64,000 nt of DNA, from positions 108,917 through 172,916 of the forward strand of contig CAJMKE010000002.1 of the NCBI GenBank assembly GCA_905213895.1. The letters run 5' to 3'. Below the pieces are notes generated by a model, which was not told the DNA's origin, ran no database searches, and worked only from the letters and a program-made list of their open reading frames with translations. This document shows positions 52,769 to 60,369 of this stretch, piece by piece (within the stretch, counting starts at the first letter, position 1; every line of letters begins with the position of its first letter). The DNA comes from an uncultured Alistipes sp. Lineage in GTDB: Bacteria; Bacteroidota; Bacteroidia; Bacteroidales; Rikenellaceae. The position numbers were made by a program, and so were the translations under genes.

Positions 52769-52834
52769 CCTATATTACTTATACTACCTATATTACCTAT
52801 TTCCCAGAACTCTCAGAACTCCCAGTTCTCCCAG
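52769..52834 (+). repeat. A9 and inverted G9 units in register with the G9 array
   Basis: CCTATATTA, CTTATACTA, CCTATATTA, CCTATTTCC, then CAGAACTCT, CAGAACTCC, CAGTTCTCC. All keep the 9-bp register of the preceding array; the last three are inverted G9-type units. Confidence 0.85.
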
Positions 52835-52835
52835 A

Positions 52836-52878
52836 AAACAAAATATGTCGCACCCGACCGGTGCGACATATTTTGTTT
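52836..52878. terminator. Bidirectional terminator between gltB and the CoA-transferase
   Basis: A perfect 19-bp stem: AAACAAAATATGTCGCACC, loop CGACC, GGTGCGACATATTTTGTTT. The A-rich and T-rich ends serve both convergent genes. Confidence 0.9.
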
Positions 52879-52892
52879 CGGGGGAAGCCCGA

Positions 52893-54212
52893 CTATTTTC
52901 CCATGTACGACTTCACGTAGTGGTGGTGCGAACCGAAGCGTTCGAAAGCGGCCTTGTCCAACGCCTCCTGTGCCGACGGGTGGGCAACCGAGATAATCAG
53001 TCGCGCACGCTCCTGCAACGTCTTGCCGTAGAGGTCTACCGCTCCGTTCTCGGTTACGAACCAGTGCATGTGGCTGCGGGTCGTTACGACGCCCGCTCCC
53101 TCGCTGAGGACGTCCGAAATCTTCGAGATGCCCTTGTTGGTAATCGAAGGCATCGCGATAATCGACTTTCCGCCCTTCGAGAGCGACGCTCCGTAGACGA
53201 AGTCGACCTGACCGCCGACACCCGAATAGAACTTGCGTCCGAGCGAGTCGGCGCAGACCTGACCGGTGATGTCCACCTGCAATGCCGAGTTGATTGCGGT
53301 AACCTTGTCGTTCTTGGCTATGATGTACGGGTCGTTGGTGTAGCCGATGTCCATCATCAGCACGCCCGGGTTGTCGTCGATGAAGTCGTAGACGCGCTTC
53401 GAACCCATCAGGAACGACGATACCATCTTGCCCTTGTCGATGTTCTTCGCCTCGCCGTTGATTACGCCCTTCTCGACGAGTGCGAGAACGCCGTCGGCGA
53501 ACATCTCGGTGTGGACGCCGAGGTTCTTGTGTCCGCCCAACTGCGCGAGAACGGCGTTAGGAATCGCGCCGATACCCATTTGGAGCGTCGCGCCGTCCTC
53601 GATGAGGGCTGCGCAGTGCTTGCCGATTTTGATTTCGGTCTCGTTAGGCTCGGCGAACAGAGCCTCTTCGAGCGGAATGTCCTCCTGGCAGAACATGTCG
53701 ATTTTCGACATGTGAATCATCGCGTCGCCGAATGCACGCGGAACATATTTGTTGATGACGGCGATTACCGTGTCGGCGCACTCGACTGCCGCAACGGTCG
53801 CGTCGGCGGAAGTACCGAGCGAAACGTAGCCGTGCTTGTCCGGAGTGGATACCTGCACCATCGCCACATTGCACGGAAGCGCGCCCGAACGGTAGAGACG
53901 CTGGGTCTCGCCGAGGAATACCGGAATGTAGTCGGCGTAGCCGCTCTGGGTTACCTTGCGGACGTTGCCGCCCACGAAGAACGAGTCGAGTTGGAAGATG
54001 CCCTCGAACTCAGGGTCGGCATACGGCGCGATGCCCTCGGTGTGGAGGTGGTGGATATGCACATCCTTGAACTCGTGGTTGCGTGCGCGCTCGCACATAG
54101 CCTTGATAAGGCATTTCGGTGTGGACGCAACGGCACTTAAATGCACGTGGTCGCCCGACTTGATAACTTTGACAGCCTCTTCCGGCGTCGTGAACTTGAT
54201 TTGATTAGCCAT
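52893..54212 (-). CDS. Acetyl-CoA hydrolase/transferase family (4-hydroxybutyrate-type CoA-transferase)
   Basis: 439 residues of the family I CoA-transferase fold. The N-terminal half has SGDHVHLSAVASTPKCLIKA and GGNVRKVTQSG. The C-terminal half has LQMGIGAIPNAVLAQLGGHK and GVHTEMFADGVLAL, whose Glu is the expected catalytic residue. The end has GQVDFVYGASLSKGGKSIIA. It resembles 4-hydroxybutyrate and butyrate:acetate CoA-transferases; succinyl-CoA:acetate transfer is also possible. It should move CoA between short acids in fermentation, consistent with the POR gene in the same window. Confidence 0.88.
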   Translation of the reverse strand: MANQIKFTTPEEAVKVIKSGDHVHLSAVASTPKCLIKAMCERARNHEFKDVHIHHLHTEGIAPYADPEFEGIFQLDSFFVGGNVRKVTQSGYADYIPVFLGETQRLYRSGALPCNVAMVQVSTPDKHGYVSLGTSADATVAAVECADTVIAVINKYVPRAFGDAMIHMSKIDMFCQEDIPLEEALFAEPNETEIKIGKHCAALIEDGATLQMGIGAIPNAVLAQLGGHKNLGVHTEMFADGVLALVEKGVINGEAKNIDKGKMVSSFLMGSKRVYDFIDDNPGVLMMDIGYTNDPYIIAKNDKVTAINSALQVDITGQVCADSLGRKFYSGVGGQVDFVYGASLSKGGKSIIAMPSITNKGISKISDVLSEGAGVVTTRSHMHWFVTENGAVDLYGKTLQERARLIISVAHPSAQEALDKAAFERFGSHHHYVKSYMGK

Positions 54213-54348
54213 AATTAAATTAGTAGGGTTTGTATTCTTTTTAGGTTTACTTGTAATATAAAATTCTTAAATCATTATACCAACGCCATTCTGAACTCTC
54301 CTTTTGTCATTTCTCTTGTCATTTCTCTTGTCTTTCCGAGCCTTTTCC

Positions 54349-54507
54349 CGTCATTCTGAGCGGAGCGAAGAATCTGAATAATCGGAACCAATCGAAACAG
54401 ATCCTTCGTTTCACTCAGGATGACGTGTTCAGCCGAAACAGATCCTTCGCGTTGCTCAGGATGACGATTCCTGTCAAAACATCCTTTTCGTTTCACTCAG
54501 GATGACG
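54349..54507. repeat. Direct repeat on the 3' side of the GIY-YIG gene
   Basis: Contains one forward site CGTCATTCTGAGCGGAGCGA... (54349-54376) and three inverted sites ending TCAGGATGACG (54398-54425, 54439-54466, 54480-54507). About 159 bp, nearly identical to 54971-55129. Degenerate TTGTCATTTCTC half-sites lie at 54300-54350. Confidence 0.9.
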
Positions 54508-54510
54508 GAA

Positions 54511-54831
54511 TTAGTCTGATTGTTCGGAATCGGAAAACCAATCAGCCGCCAAATCTGTACGCATCGGATTGATTGCTGCTATCATCGCCTCTTTCTTCGT
54601 TCGCAAAAGTCCTTTTATGTACTTTTCGCGTTCGATTGCGCAACGCATTGAGGGCAGTTCTTCATAATACAGCAATGAGTGGCATTTGTACTTCTTGGTA
54701 AAGCCTTCAAGTCTTCCGGATTTGTGTTCCGACACGCGGCGATATATATCGTTTGTAACACCGGTATATAACGCTTTCCCATTTGTACTGCCCATCATAT
54801 ATACCCAATTGCCTTGTCGCATGATTGGCAT
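54511..54831 (-). CDS. Small GIY-YIG endonuclease
   Basis: 106 residues, a single GIY-YIG domain. The GIY position is WVYMMGS and the YIG position is ALYTGVTN. The catalytic Arg is in IYRRVSEHKSG and the metal-binding Glu in CAIEREKYIKG. This is the YhbQ/UvrC-like short form. The stop codon is 3 bp from one flanking repeat and the start about 30 bp from half-site repeats on the other side. A second ATG at 54822 is possible. The gene between long direct repeats looks like a cassette; a role in spreading the repeats is inference. Confidence 0.88.
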   Translation of the reverse strand: MPIMRQGNWVYMMGSTNGKALYTGVTNDIYRRVSEHKSGRLEGFTKKYKCHSLLYYEELPSMRCAIEREKYIKGLLRTKKEAMIAAINPMRTDLAADWFSDSEQSD

Positions 54832-54865
54832 CTTTCCTAAATTATTCTCGTTATTTCTTGTTTTT

Positions 54866-54970
54866 CATCATTCCGAGTATTCCTCTTGTCATTCAGAACT
54901 TTCTTTTCGTCATGCTTAGTTTTCTTCTCGTCATTCTGAGCCATCTTTCCGTCATTCTGAGCCCTTTTTC
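54866..54970. repeat. Tandem half-sites of the CTGAG-type repeat
   Basis: About five units spaced roughly 18-22 bp with a core like CGTCATTCTGAGCC, decaying away from the full site at 54971. Confidence 0.7.
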
Positions 54971-55129
54971 CGTCATTCTGAGCGGAGCGAAGAATCTGAA
55001 TAAACAGAACCTTCCGAAACAGATCCTTCGTTTCACTTAGGATGACGTGTTCAGCCGGAACAGATCCTTCGCGTTGCTCAGGATGACGATTTCTGTCAAA
55101 ACATCAATTTCGTTTCACTCAGGATGACG
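54971..55129. repeat. Direct repeat on the 5' side of the GIY-YIG gene
   Basis: One forward site (54971-54998) and three inverted sites (55020-55047, 55061-55088, 55102-55129) in the same order and spacing as at 54349-54507. A further inverted site follows at 55143-55170. The 54832-55218 gap holds nothing else. Confidence 0.9.
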
Positions 55130-55218
55130 CTCTCAACTGAAACAAATCCTTTGCGTTGCTCAGGATGACGTTGGTATTCAATTAAAAATGTTTTGCTTTG
55201 TTCGATATTATATGTTGT

Positions 55219-58035
55219 CTATTTGCGTTTCACTTCGACCTGCTCGTAGCCCTCGACGATGTCGCCCACGCGGATGTCGTTGTAGGACTCGATGTTCAGA
55301 CCGCAGTCCTGACCCACGGTTACCTCCTTCACGTCGTCCTTGAACCGTTTGAGCGAGCCGAGGCGTCCCGTGTGGATTACGATACCGTCGCGGATGACGC
55401 GAATCGGCGTGTTGCGTTGGAGTTTGCCCTCGCGGACGATACATCCCGCAACGGTGCCGACCTTCGAGATTTTGAAGATTTCGAGAACCTCGATTGAGCA
55501 TACTATCTCCTCCTTCATCACCGGTTCGAGCATACCCTCGATAGCGTCCTTGATGTCGTTGATGGCGTCGTAGATGATGGAGTAGAGGCGGATTTCGATT
55601 TCCTCCTTCTCGGCGGTCTTGCGTGCGGCTGCCGACGGACGCACCTGGAAGCCGACGATAATCGCGTTGGATGCGGCGGCGAGCAGTACGTCCGACTCCG
55701 AAATCTGACCGACGGCGGCATGGATGACATTGACCTGCACGGTCTCTTTCGAGAGTTTGATGAGCGAACCCGACATAGCCTCGACCGAACCGTCCACGTC
55801 GCCCTTGACGATGATGTTCAGTTCCTTGAACGAGCCTATGGCGATGCGCCGTCCGATTTCGTCGAGCGTAACGTGCTTCTGCGTCATGATGCCCTGCATA
55901 CGCTGCAACTGTTCGCGCTTGTTGGCGATTTCGCGCGCCGAACGGTCGTCGTCCATGACGTTGAACGAGTCGCCCGCCTGCGGTGCGCCGTTGAGACCGA
56001 GCAACTGAACCGGCGTCGAAGGTCCCGCTTCGGTAACCTTGTTGCCGTTCTCGTCGAACATCGCCTTGACGCGTCCCGTGTAGGTTCCCGACAGAACGAC
56101 GTCGCCGACGCGCAGCGTTCCGTCCTGCACGAGAATCGTGGCGACGTAGCCGCGACCCTTGTCGAGCGTCGATTCGATGACCGCACCCTTCGCCTTCTTG
56201 TTCGGATTGGCTTTCAGTTCGAGCAGTTCGGCTTCGAGCAGCACCTTTTCGAGCAGTTTGTCGAGATTCAGACCCTTCTTGGCGGAGATGTCCTGACTCT
56301 GGTACTTGCCGCCCCAGTCCTCGACGAGGTAGTTCATGTTAGCCAACTGCTCCTTGATATGGTCGGGGTTGGCGTTCGGCTTGTCTATTTTGTTGATGGC
56401 GAATACCATAGGCACTCCCGCCGCCTGGGCGTGGTTGATTGCCTCGACGGTCTGCGGCATCACGTTGTCGTCCGCCGCGACGATGATTATCGCCACGTCG
56501 GTAATCTTCGCACCGCGGGCGCGCATCGCCGTGAAGGCTTCGTGTCCCGGGGTATCGAGGAACGTGATTTTCTGTCCGTTGAGTTCGACCGAGTATGCTC
56601 CGATGTGCTGGGTGATACCTCCCGCCTCACCCGCGATGACGTTGGTCTTGCGGATGTTGTCGAGCAGCGACGTCTTGCCGTGGTCGACGTGTCCCATGAC
56701 GGTTACGATAGGCGGACGAGGCACCATGTCCTCCTCGCTCGTGTTCTCGTCGGAGTCGTCGATAGCCTCCTGAATCTCGACCGAGACGAATTCGGTCTTG
56801 AAGCCGAACTCCTCCGCGACGACGACGAGTGCCTCGGCGTCGAGACGCTGGTTGATGGAGACCATCAGTCCGAGGTTCATGCACGCCGAGATAACCTCCA
56901 TCGGCGAGATGTTCATCATCGTAGCCAGTTCGCTTACGGTTACGAACTCGGTTACTTTCAGTATCTTGCGCTCCTGCTCTTCGCGTGCGTACTCCTCGTT
57001 CATGCGCTCGCGCACCTCTTCGCGCTTCTCCTTGCGGTATTTCGCTCCCTTGCTCTTGACGTTCTTCGACGTAAGGCGTGCGAGCGTATCCTTTATCTGC
57101 TTCGAAACCTCCTCGTCGGACACCTCCGGACGGATTACCGGTTTCGGCTGGTTCTTCTTCTCCTTCTTCTTCTTGCCGTCGAGCGGTTTGCCGAATCCGT
57201 TCTCCTTCTTCTGCTGTCCGCCCTTGTTGCCGTTGCCGCCGTTGTTCTGGCGGTTCACGTCCACCTTCTCCTTGTCCAGACGCTTGCGCTTGTGCTTGCC
57301 GCCCGGAACCATGCCCGTAACGTCGATTTTGCCCAGAATCTGCGGTCCGGCGAGCGTCGGCGTCTCGGTAGGACGGAACACGGCGACGTCGCGTTTCTCC
57401 TCCTTCGGCTTCCCGGCAGGCTTCGGAGCCTGCTGAGGCTGCCTGGATTCGGGCTTCTTCGCGGTTTCGGTTTTAGGCGCAGCGGGTTTCGGCGTCTCGG
57501 CTTTCGGAGCGGGAGCATCGTGTCTCTCCGCCTTCGGCTTTCCGGTCGGCTGCTCCTGCTTCGGCGCAGGTGCAGGCTCTGCCGCAGCGGGCTTCTCGGC
57601 TTTCGCCTCCGGTTTCGGTTCGGCTTTTGCCTCAGGCTCTTTCGGCTTCTCCTCCTCGGCTTTCGCCTTCACAGGCTCGTTCTTCTTGTCGAGGTCGATT
57701 TTGCCCAGAATCTTCGGCTGCGAAATCTCCGACTTGACGTCGATGACGCTGCTCTTCGGAGCGGATTCCTTCTTCTCCGGCTTGGTCTCCTTCTCGATAG
57801 ATACGGTTGTCTGTTTGAGTGAAATCTTCTCACGCACACTCTCGCGTTCGTTTCCGCTCGGACGGTTCGCACCGAACTCCTTCTCGACGATTGCGTATAC
57901 ATCGGCGGAAATCTGCGTGTTCGGACTGCCGTCGATTGTTACGCCCTTCTTGTGCAGGAAATCGGTGATGGTGTTCAGACCCACCTTGAATTCCTTGGCA
58001 ACCTGAATGAGTCGTAATTTTTTCTCGTTGTTCAT
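55219..58035 (-). CDS. infB: Translation initiation factor IF-2
   Basis: 938 residues. It brings initiator tRNA to the 30S subunit and hydrolyses GTP on subunit joining. An N-terminal IF2-N domain (RLIQVAKEFKVGLNTITDFL) is followed by a long Lys/Glu/Pro/Ala-rich linker (about 75-310). A second IF2-N domain (VSELATMMNISPMEVISACM) precedes the G domain with VTVMGHVDHGKTSLLDNI, DTPGHEAFTAMRARG and NKIDKPNANP. Domains II-IV complete the protein. It is the last gene of a rimP-nusA-infB group. Confidence 0.97.
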   Translation of the reverse strand: MNNEKKLRLIQVAKEFKVGLNTITDFLHKKGVTIDGSPNTQISADVYAIVEKEFGANRPSGNERESVREKISLKQTTVSIEKETKPEKKESAPKSSVIDVKSEISQPKILGKIDLDKKNEPVKAKAEEEKPKEPEAKAEPKPEAKAEKPAAAEPAPAPKQEQPTGKPKAERHDAPAPKAETPKPAAPKTETAKKPESRQPQQAPKPAGKPKEEKRDVAVFRPTETPTLAGPQILGKIDVTGMVPGGKHKRKRLDKEKVDVNRQNNGGNGNKGGQQKKENGFGKPLDGKKKKEKKNQPKPVIRPEVSDEEVSKQIKDTLARLTSKNVKSKGAKYRKEKREEVRERMNEEYAREEQERKILKVTEFVTVSELATMMNISPMEVISACMNLGLMVSINQRLDAEALVVVAEEFGFKTEFVSVEIQEAIDDSDENTSEEDMVPRPPIVTVMGHVDHGKTSLLDNIRKTNVIAGEAGGITQHIGAYSVELNGQKITFLDTPGHEAFTAMRARGAKITDVAIIIVAADDNVMPQTVEAINHAQAAGVPMVFAINKIDKPNANPDHIKEQLANMNYLVEDWGGKYQSQDISAKKGLNLDKLLEKVLLEAELLELKANPNKKAKGAVIESTLDKGRGYVATILVQDGTLRVGDVVLSGTYTGRVKAMFDENGNKVTEAGPSTPVQLLGLNGAPQAGDSFNVMDDDRSAREIANKREQLQRMQGIMTQKHVTLDEIGRRIAIGSFKELNIIVKGDVDGSVEAMSGSLIKLSKETVQVNVIHAAVGQISESDVLLAAASNAIIVGFQVRPSAAARKTAEKEEIEIRLYSIIYDAINDIKDAIEGMLEPVMKEEIVCSIEVLEIFKISKVGTVAGCIVREGKLQRNTPIRVIRDGIVIHTGRLGSLKRFKDDVKEVTVGQDCGLNIESYNDIRVGDIVEGYEQVEVKRK

Positions 58036-58114
58036 ATATGGTCCTTTTCTTTCTCTTTAATTGGTTAAACGGATGTTGACTGTGCTGTGAACGACCACTC
58101 GTTCGGGCGCACGG

Positions 58115-59344
58115 CTACTCGAACTCGGCGCGGAGTATGGCGACCACCTTCTCCGCCTGCTCCGTTTCGAGGTCTGCGCGCGAGGCAATCTCCTCTATTG
58201 GCAGTTCCAGCACGCTCTTCGCCGTGTCGCAGCCCGCCGCACGCAGTGCGTCGATAATCCAGCCGTCGATTTCGTCGGCGAACTCGGTCAGCGCAACATC
58301 CTCCTCCTCGATTTCGCGGTAGACGTCGATGTCGTAGCCCGTGAGCATCTTCGACAGACGGATGTTCAGACCGCCCTTGCCGATTGCGAGCGAAACCTGG
58401 TCGGGTTTGAGGTAGACCGAAGCGGTCTTCTTCTCCTCGTCGAGAACGATGCTCGAAACCTTCGCGGGATTGAGCGAACGCTGTATCATCAGCGACGTAT
58501 TGGCGGTGTAGTTCACCACGTCGATGTTCTCGTTGCGCAACTCCTTGACGATAGAGTAGATACGCGAACCCTTCATGCCGACGCACGCTCCGACCGGGTC
58601 GATGCGGTCGTCGTAGGACTCGACAGCCACCTTGGCGCGCTCGCCCGGGATGCGGGCAATCTGCTTGATGGTGATGAGCCCGTCGAAAATCTCCGGCACC
58701 TCCTGCTCGAACAGACGTTCGAGGAACTGGTTGGCGGTACGCGAGAGGATGATTCGCGGCTGGTTGTTGTTCATCTCGACGGTCTTCACGATAGCCTTGA
58801 TGGTGTCGCCCTTGCGGTAGAAGTCGCTCGGAATCTGCTCCGCCTTCGGGAGAATGAGTTCGTTCTCGTCGTCGTCGAGGACGAGTACCTCCTTCTTCCA
58901 CACCTGATAGACCTCGCCGGCGACGATTTCGCCGACCTTCTCGGAGTACTTGGCGTAGATGTTCGCCTTTTCGAGGTCGAGGATGCGCGACGCCAGATTC
59001 TGGCGCAGCGACAGGACGGCGCGGCGACCGAACGAATCGAACGTGATTTCGTCGGTGTACTCGTCGCCGACCTCGTAGGAGGCGTCGATTTTCTGAATCT
59101 CCGACAACGTGATTTCGCGGACAGGGTCGGTGAGTTCGTCATCGGCGACGACCACGCGGTTGCGCCAGATTTCGAGGTCGCCCTTGTCGGCGTTGATGAT
59201 GACGTCGAAGTTCTCGTCCGTACCGTACTGCTTCTGCAATGCGTGGCGGAAAACATCCTCCAACACGCCTATCATCGTAGACTTGTCGATGTTTTTCAGT
59301 TCTTTGAACTCGGCAAAATTGCTGATAAGATTCAAATTGTCCAT
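58115..59344 (-). CDS. nusA: Transcription termination/antitermination factor NusA
   Basis: 409 residues. The N-terminal polymerase-binding domain (about 1-130) is followed by S1 (EIVAGEVYQVWKKEVLVLDD), KH1 (IPGERAKVAVESYDDRIDPV, then GACVGMKGSRIYSIVKEL) and KH2 (LKPDQVSLAIGKGGLNIRLS). A C-terminal helical tail (about 345-409) is shorter than in E. coli. NusA modulates pausing and termination. It lies between rimP and infB, the classic order. Confidence 0.95.
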   Translation of the reverse strand: MDNLNLISNFAEFKELKNIDKSTMIGVLEDVFRHALQKQYGTDENFDVIINADKGDLEIWRNRVVVADDELTDPVREITLSEIQKIDASYEVGDEYTDEITFDSFGRRAVLSLRQNLASRILDLEKANIYAKYSEKVGEIVAGEVYQVWKKEVLVLDDDENELILPKAEQIPSDFYRKGDTIKAIVKTVEMNNNQPRIILSRTANQFLERLFEQEVPEIFDGLITIKQIARIPGERAKVAVESYDDRIDPVGACVGMKGSRIYSIVKELRNENIDVVNYTANTSLMIQRSLNPAKVSSIVLDEEKKTASVYLKPDQVSLAIGKGGLNIRLSKMLTGYDIDVYREIEEEDVALTEFADEIDGWIIDALRAAGCDTAKSVLELPIEEIASRADLETEQAEKVVAILRAEFE

Positions 59345-59412
59345 TGTCTTTGTGTTTTTTTATTTTGTTTTTGTCGTTTTTTCTCTGTTATCGCGGCTTG
59401 CCCGCGGTTTTT

Positions 59413-59454
59413 CTTTAAGGTCCTTAAAGACTTTAAGGACTTTAAGGTCGTTAA
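59413..59454. repeat. T9 array between nusA and rimP
   Basis: Five phased cores, joined to composite repeat copy 3. Confidence 0.8.
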
Positions 59455-59480
59455 TCCCGCATTCGCGGGCTTTTCCTCCT
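59450..59480. repeat. Composite repeat next to T9, copy 3
   Basis: GTTAATCCCGCATTCGCGGG then CTTTTCCTCC; a perfect CCCGC/GCGGG hairpin followed by TTTT. Confidence 0.65.
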
Positions 59481-59491
59481 CCCCTATAAGT

Positions 59492-59530
59492 CCCCCGCAC
59501 AGGCGGGGGATTTAGGGGGTGGGTAACACG
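59492..59530. repeat. 39-bp hairpin repeat, copy 1
   Basis: CCCCCGCACAGGCGGGGG (7-bp perfect stem) followed by ATTTAGGGGGTGGGTAACACG. An identical copy lies exactly 120 bp on. Confidence 0.85.
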
Positions 59531-59611
59531 GAGAAAATAACTCTCCGCCGGTCGTATTTCCGAGAACCTCGATTGACGGTATCGGGGTCATCCTCGCTAT
59601 AAAACATCCCC

Positions 59612-59650
59612 CCCCCGCACAGGCGGGGGATTTAGGGGGTGGGTAACACG
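59612..59650. repeat. 39-bp hairpin repeat, copy 2
   Basis: Identical over 39 bp to 59492-59530 and preceded by a longer C run. Together with the T9 array these fill the 59345-59716 gap. Confidence 0.85.
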
Positions 59651-59716
59651 CTTAAAGGCAAACGCCTGCTTCCTACGGCATGACTGTGCCTTTCTGCGGC
59701 TTACAGAGTATCTCGA

Positions 59717-60181
59717 CTATTTATAGTCGAGATACTCCTTGGTCCACTTTATCTCGTCGAAGCCGTAGCGTTTCACCGTGTGCCGCAACTCCTTGCGCTT
59801 TTTGCCCTCGACGGCGACCTTCTCGTCGTAGGCGAGCGTGATGCCGTCCTCGCCGGCGTCTTCGAGCGTCGCCAGAATCTTCGTGCCGTTCGCGAGCAGA
59901 ACCTCGACCGGACTGCCGACGATTTTGCGGTACTGACGCAGCATCCGCAACTCCTCGCCGATGCCCGCCGATGCGACCGTCAGCGAAAAATCCTCCTCGT
60001 CGCGGTCGAACGCCGCATCTATCGCGCGGTTTATCGCCGCGCAGGCGTCGATGGATACGTGCGAGTCGCTGTCGATTGTCAGCACGATTTCGTTCGACGG
60101 CGAGCATACGCAATCGACCACGAACATGTCGCTGCCCGCGAGCGACTGCTCCGCTATCTCCCTTACCTTATCTGTATTCAT
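59717..60181 (-). CDS. rimP: Ribosome maturation factor RimP
   Basis: 154 residues from the ATG at 60181; a TTG at 60187 also opens the frame. The N-terminal domain has MFVVDCVCSPSNEIVLTIDS, HVSIDACAAINRAIDAAFD and EDFSLTVASAGIGE, all typical of RimP. The C-terminal SH3-like domain has VGSPVEVLLANGTKILATLE. It is needed for 30S maturation. It leads the rimP-nusA-infB group. Confidence 0.92.
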   Translation of the reverse strand: MNTDKVREIAEQSLAGSDMFVVDCVCSPSNEIVLTIDSDSHVSIDACAAINRAIDAAFDRDEEDFSLTVASAGIGEELRMLRQYRKIVGSPVEVLLANGTKILATLEDAGEDGITLAYDEKVAVEGKKRKELRHTVKRYGFDEIKWTKEYLDYK

Positions 60182-60260
60182 AATCAACTGTCTGTTTCAG
60201 AGTGGATAACACCTTTCCGCGGTGCGGATTGCCCGCCGCCGCGTCCGGTACGGCAATAAA

Positions 60261-60286
60261 ATAAGGGGACATCCTCGTCCCCTTAT
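60261..60286 (-). terminator. Hairpin after lpxA, inside the predicted rimP leader
   Basis: ATAAGGGGAC and GTCCCCTTAT pair perfectly around a 6-nt loop, and on the minus strand TTTATTG follows. It can end lpxA transcripts, but it also lies about 10-35 nt after the rimP start site. Confidence 0.6.
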
Positions 60287-60300
60287 CCTTCGCTTCGATG

Positions 60301-60331
60301 CAAATATAGTGTAAAAAACCGAATGCACCAA
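60301..60331 (-). promoter_or_regulatory. Promoter of rimP-nusA-infB
   Basis: On the minus strand TTG (60329-60331), 20 nt, TATATTTG (60301-60308). Confidence 0.7.
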
Positions 60332-60369
60332 AATATTTTTATAAAAAATAGGTATGCCTGCGCGATAAA

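Noticed and set aside
52643..52834. Possible CRISPR array after gltB
   Set aside because: Units are 9 bp with no spacers, and no cas genes are present.
54511..54831. Homing endonuclease or intron
   Set aside because: The protein is a bare GIY-YIG domain without a DNA-binding part, and it does not interrupt a gene; the repeat cassette fits better.
55720..57822. Plus-strand frame of 700 codons opposite infB
   Set aside because: Leu/Arg-rich shadow of the IF-2 linker and G domain.
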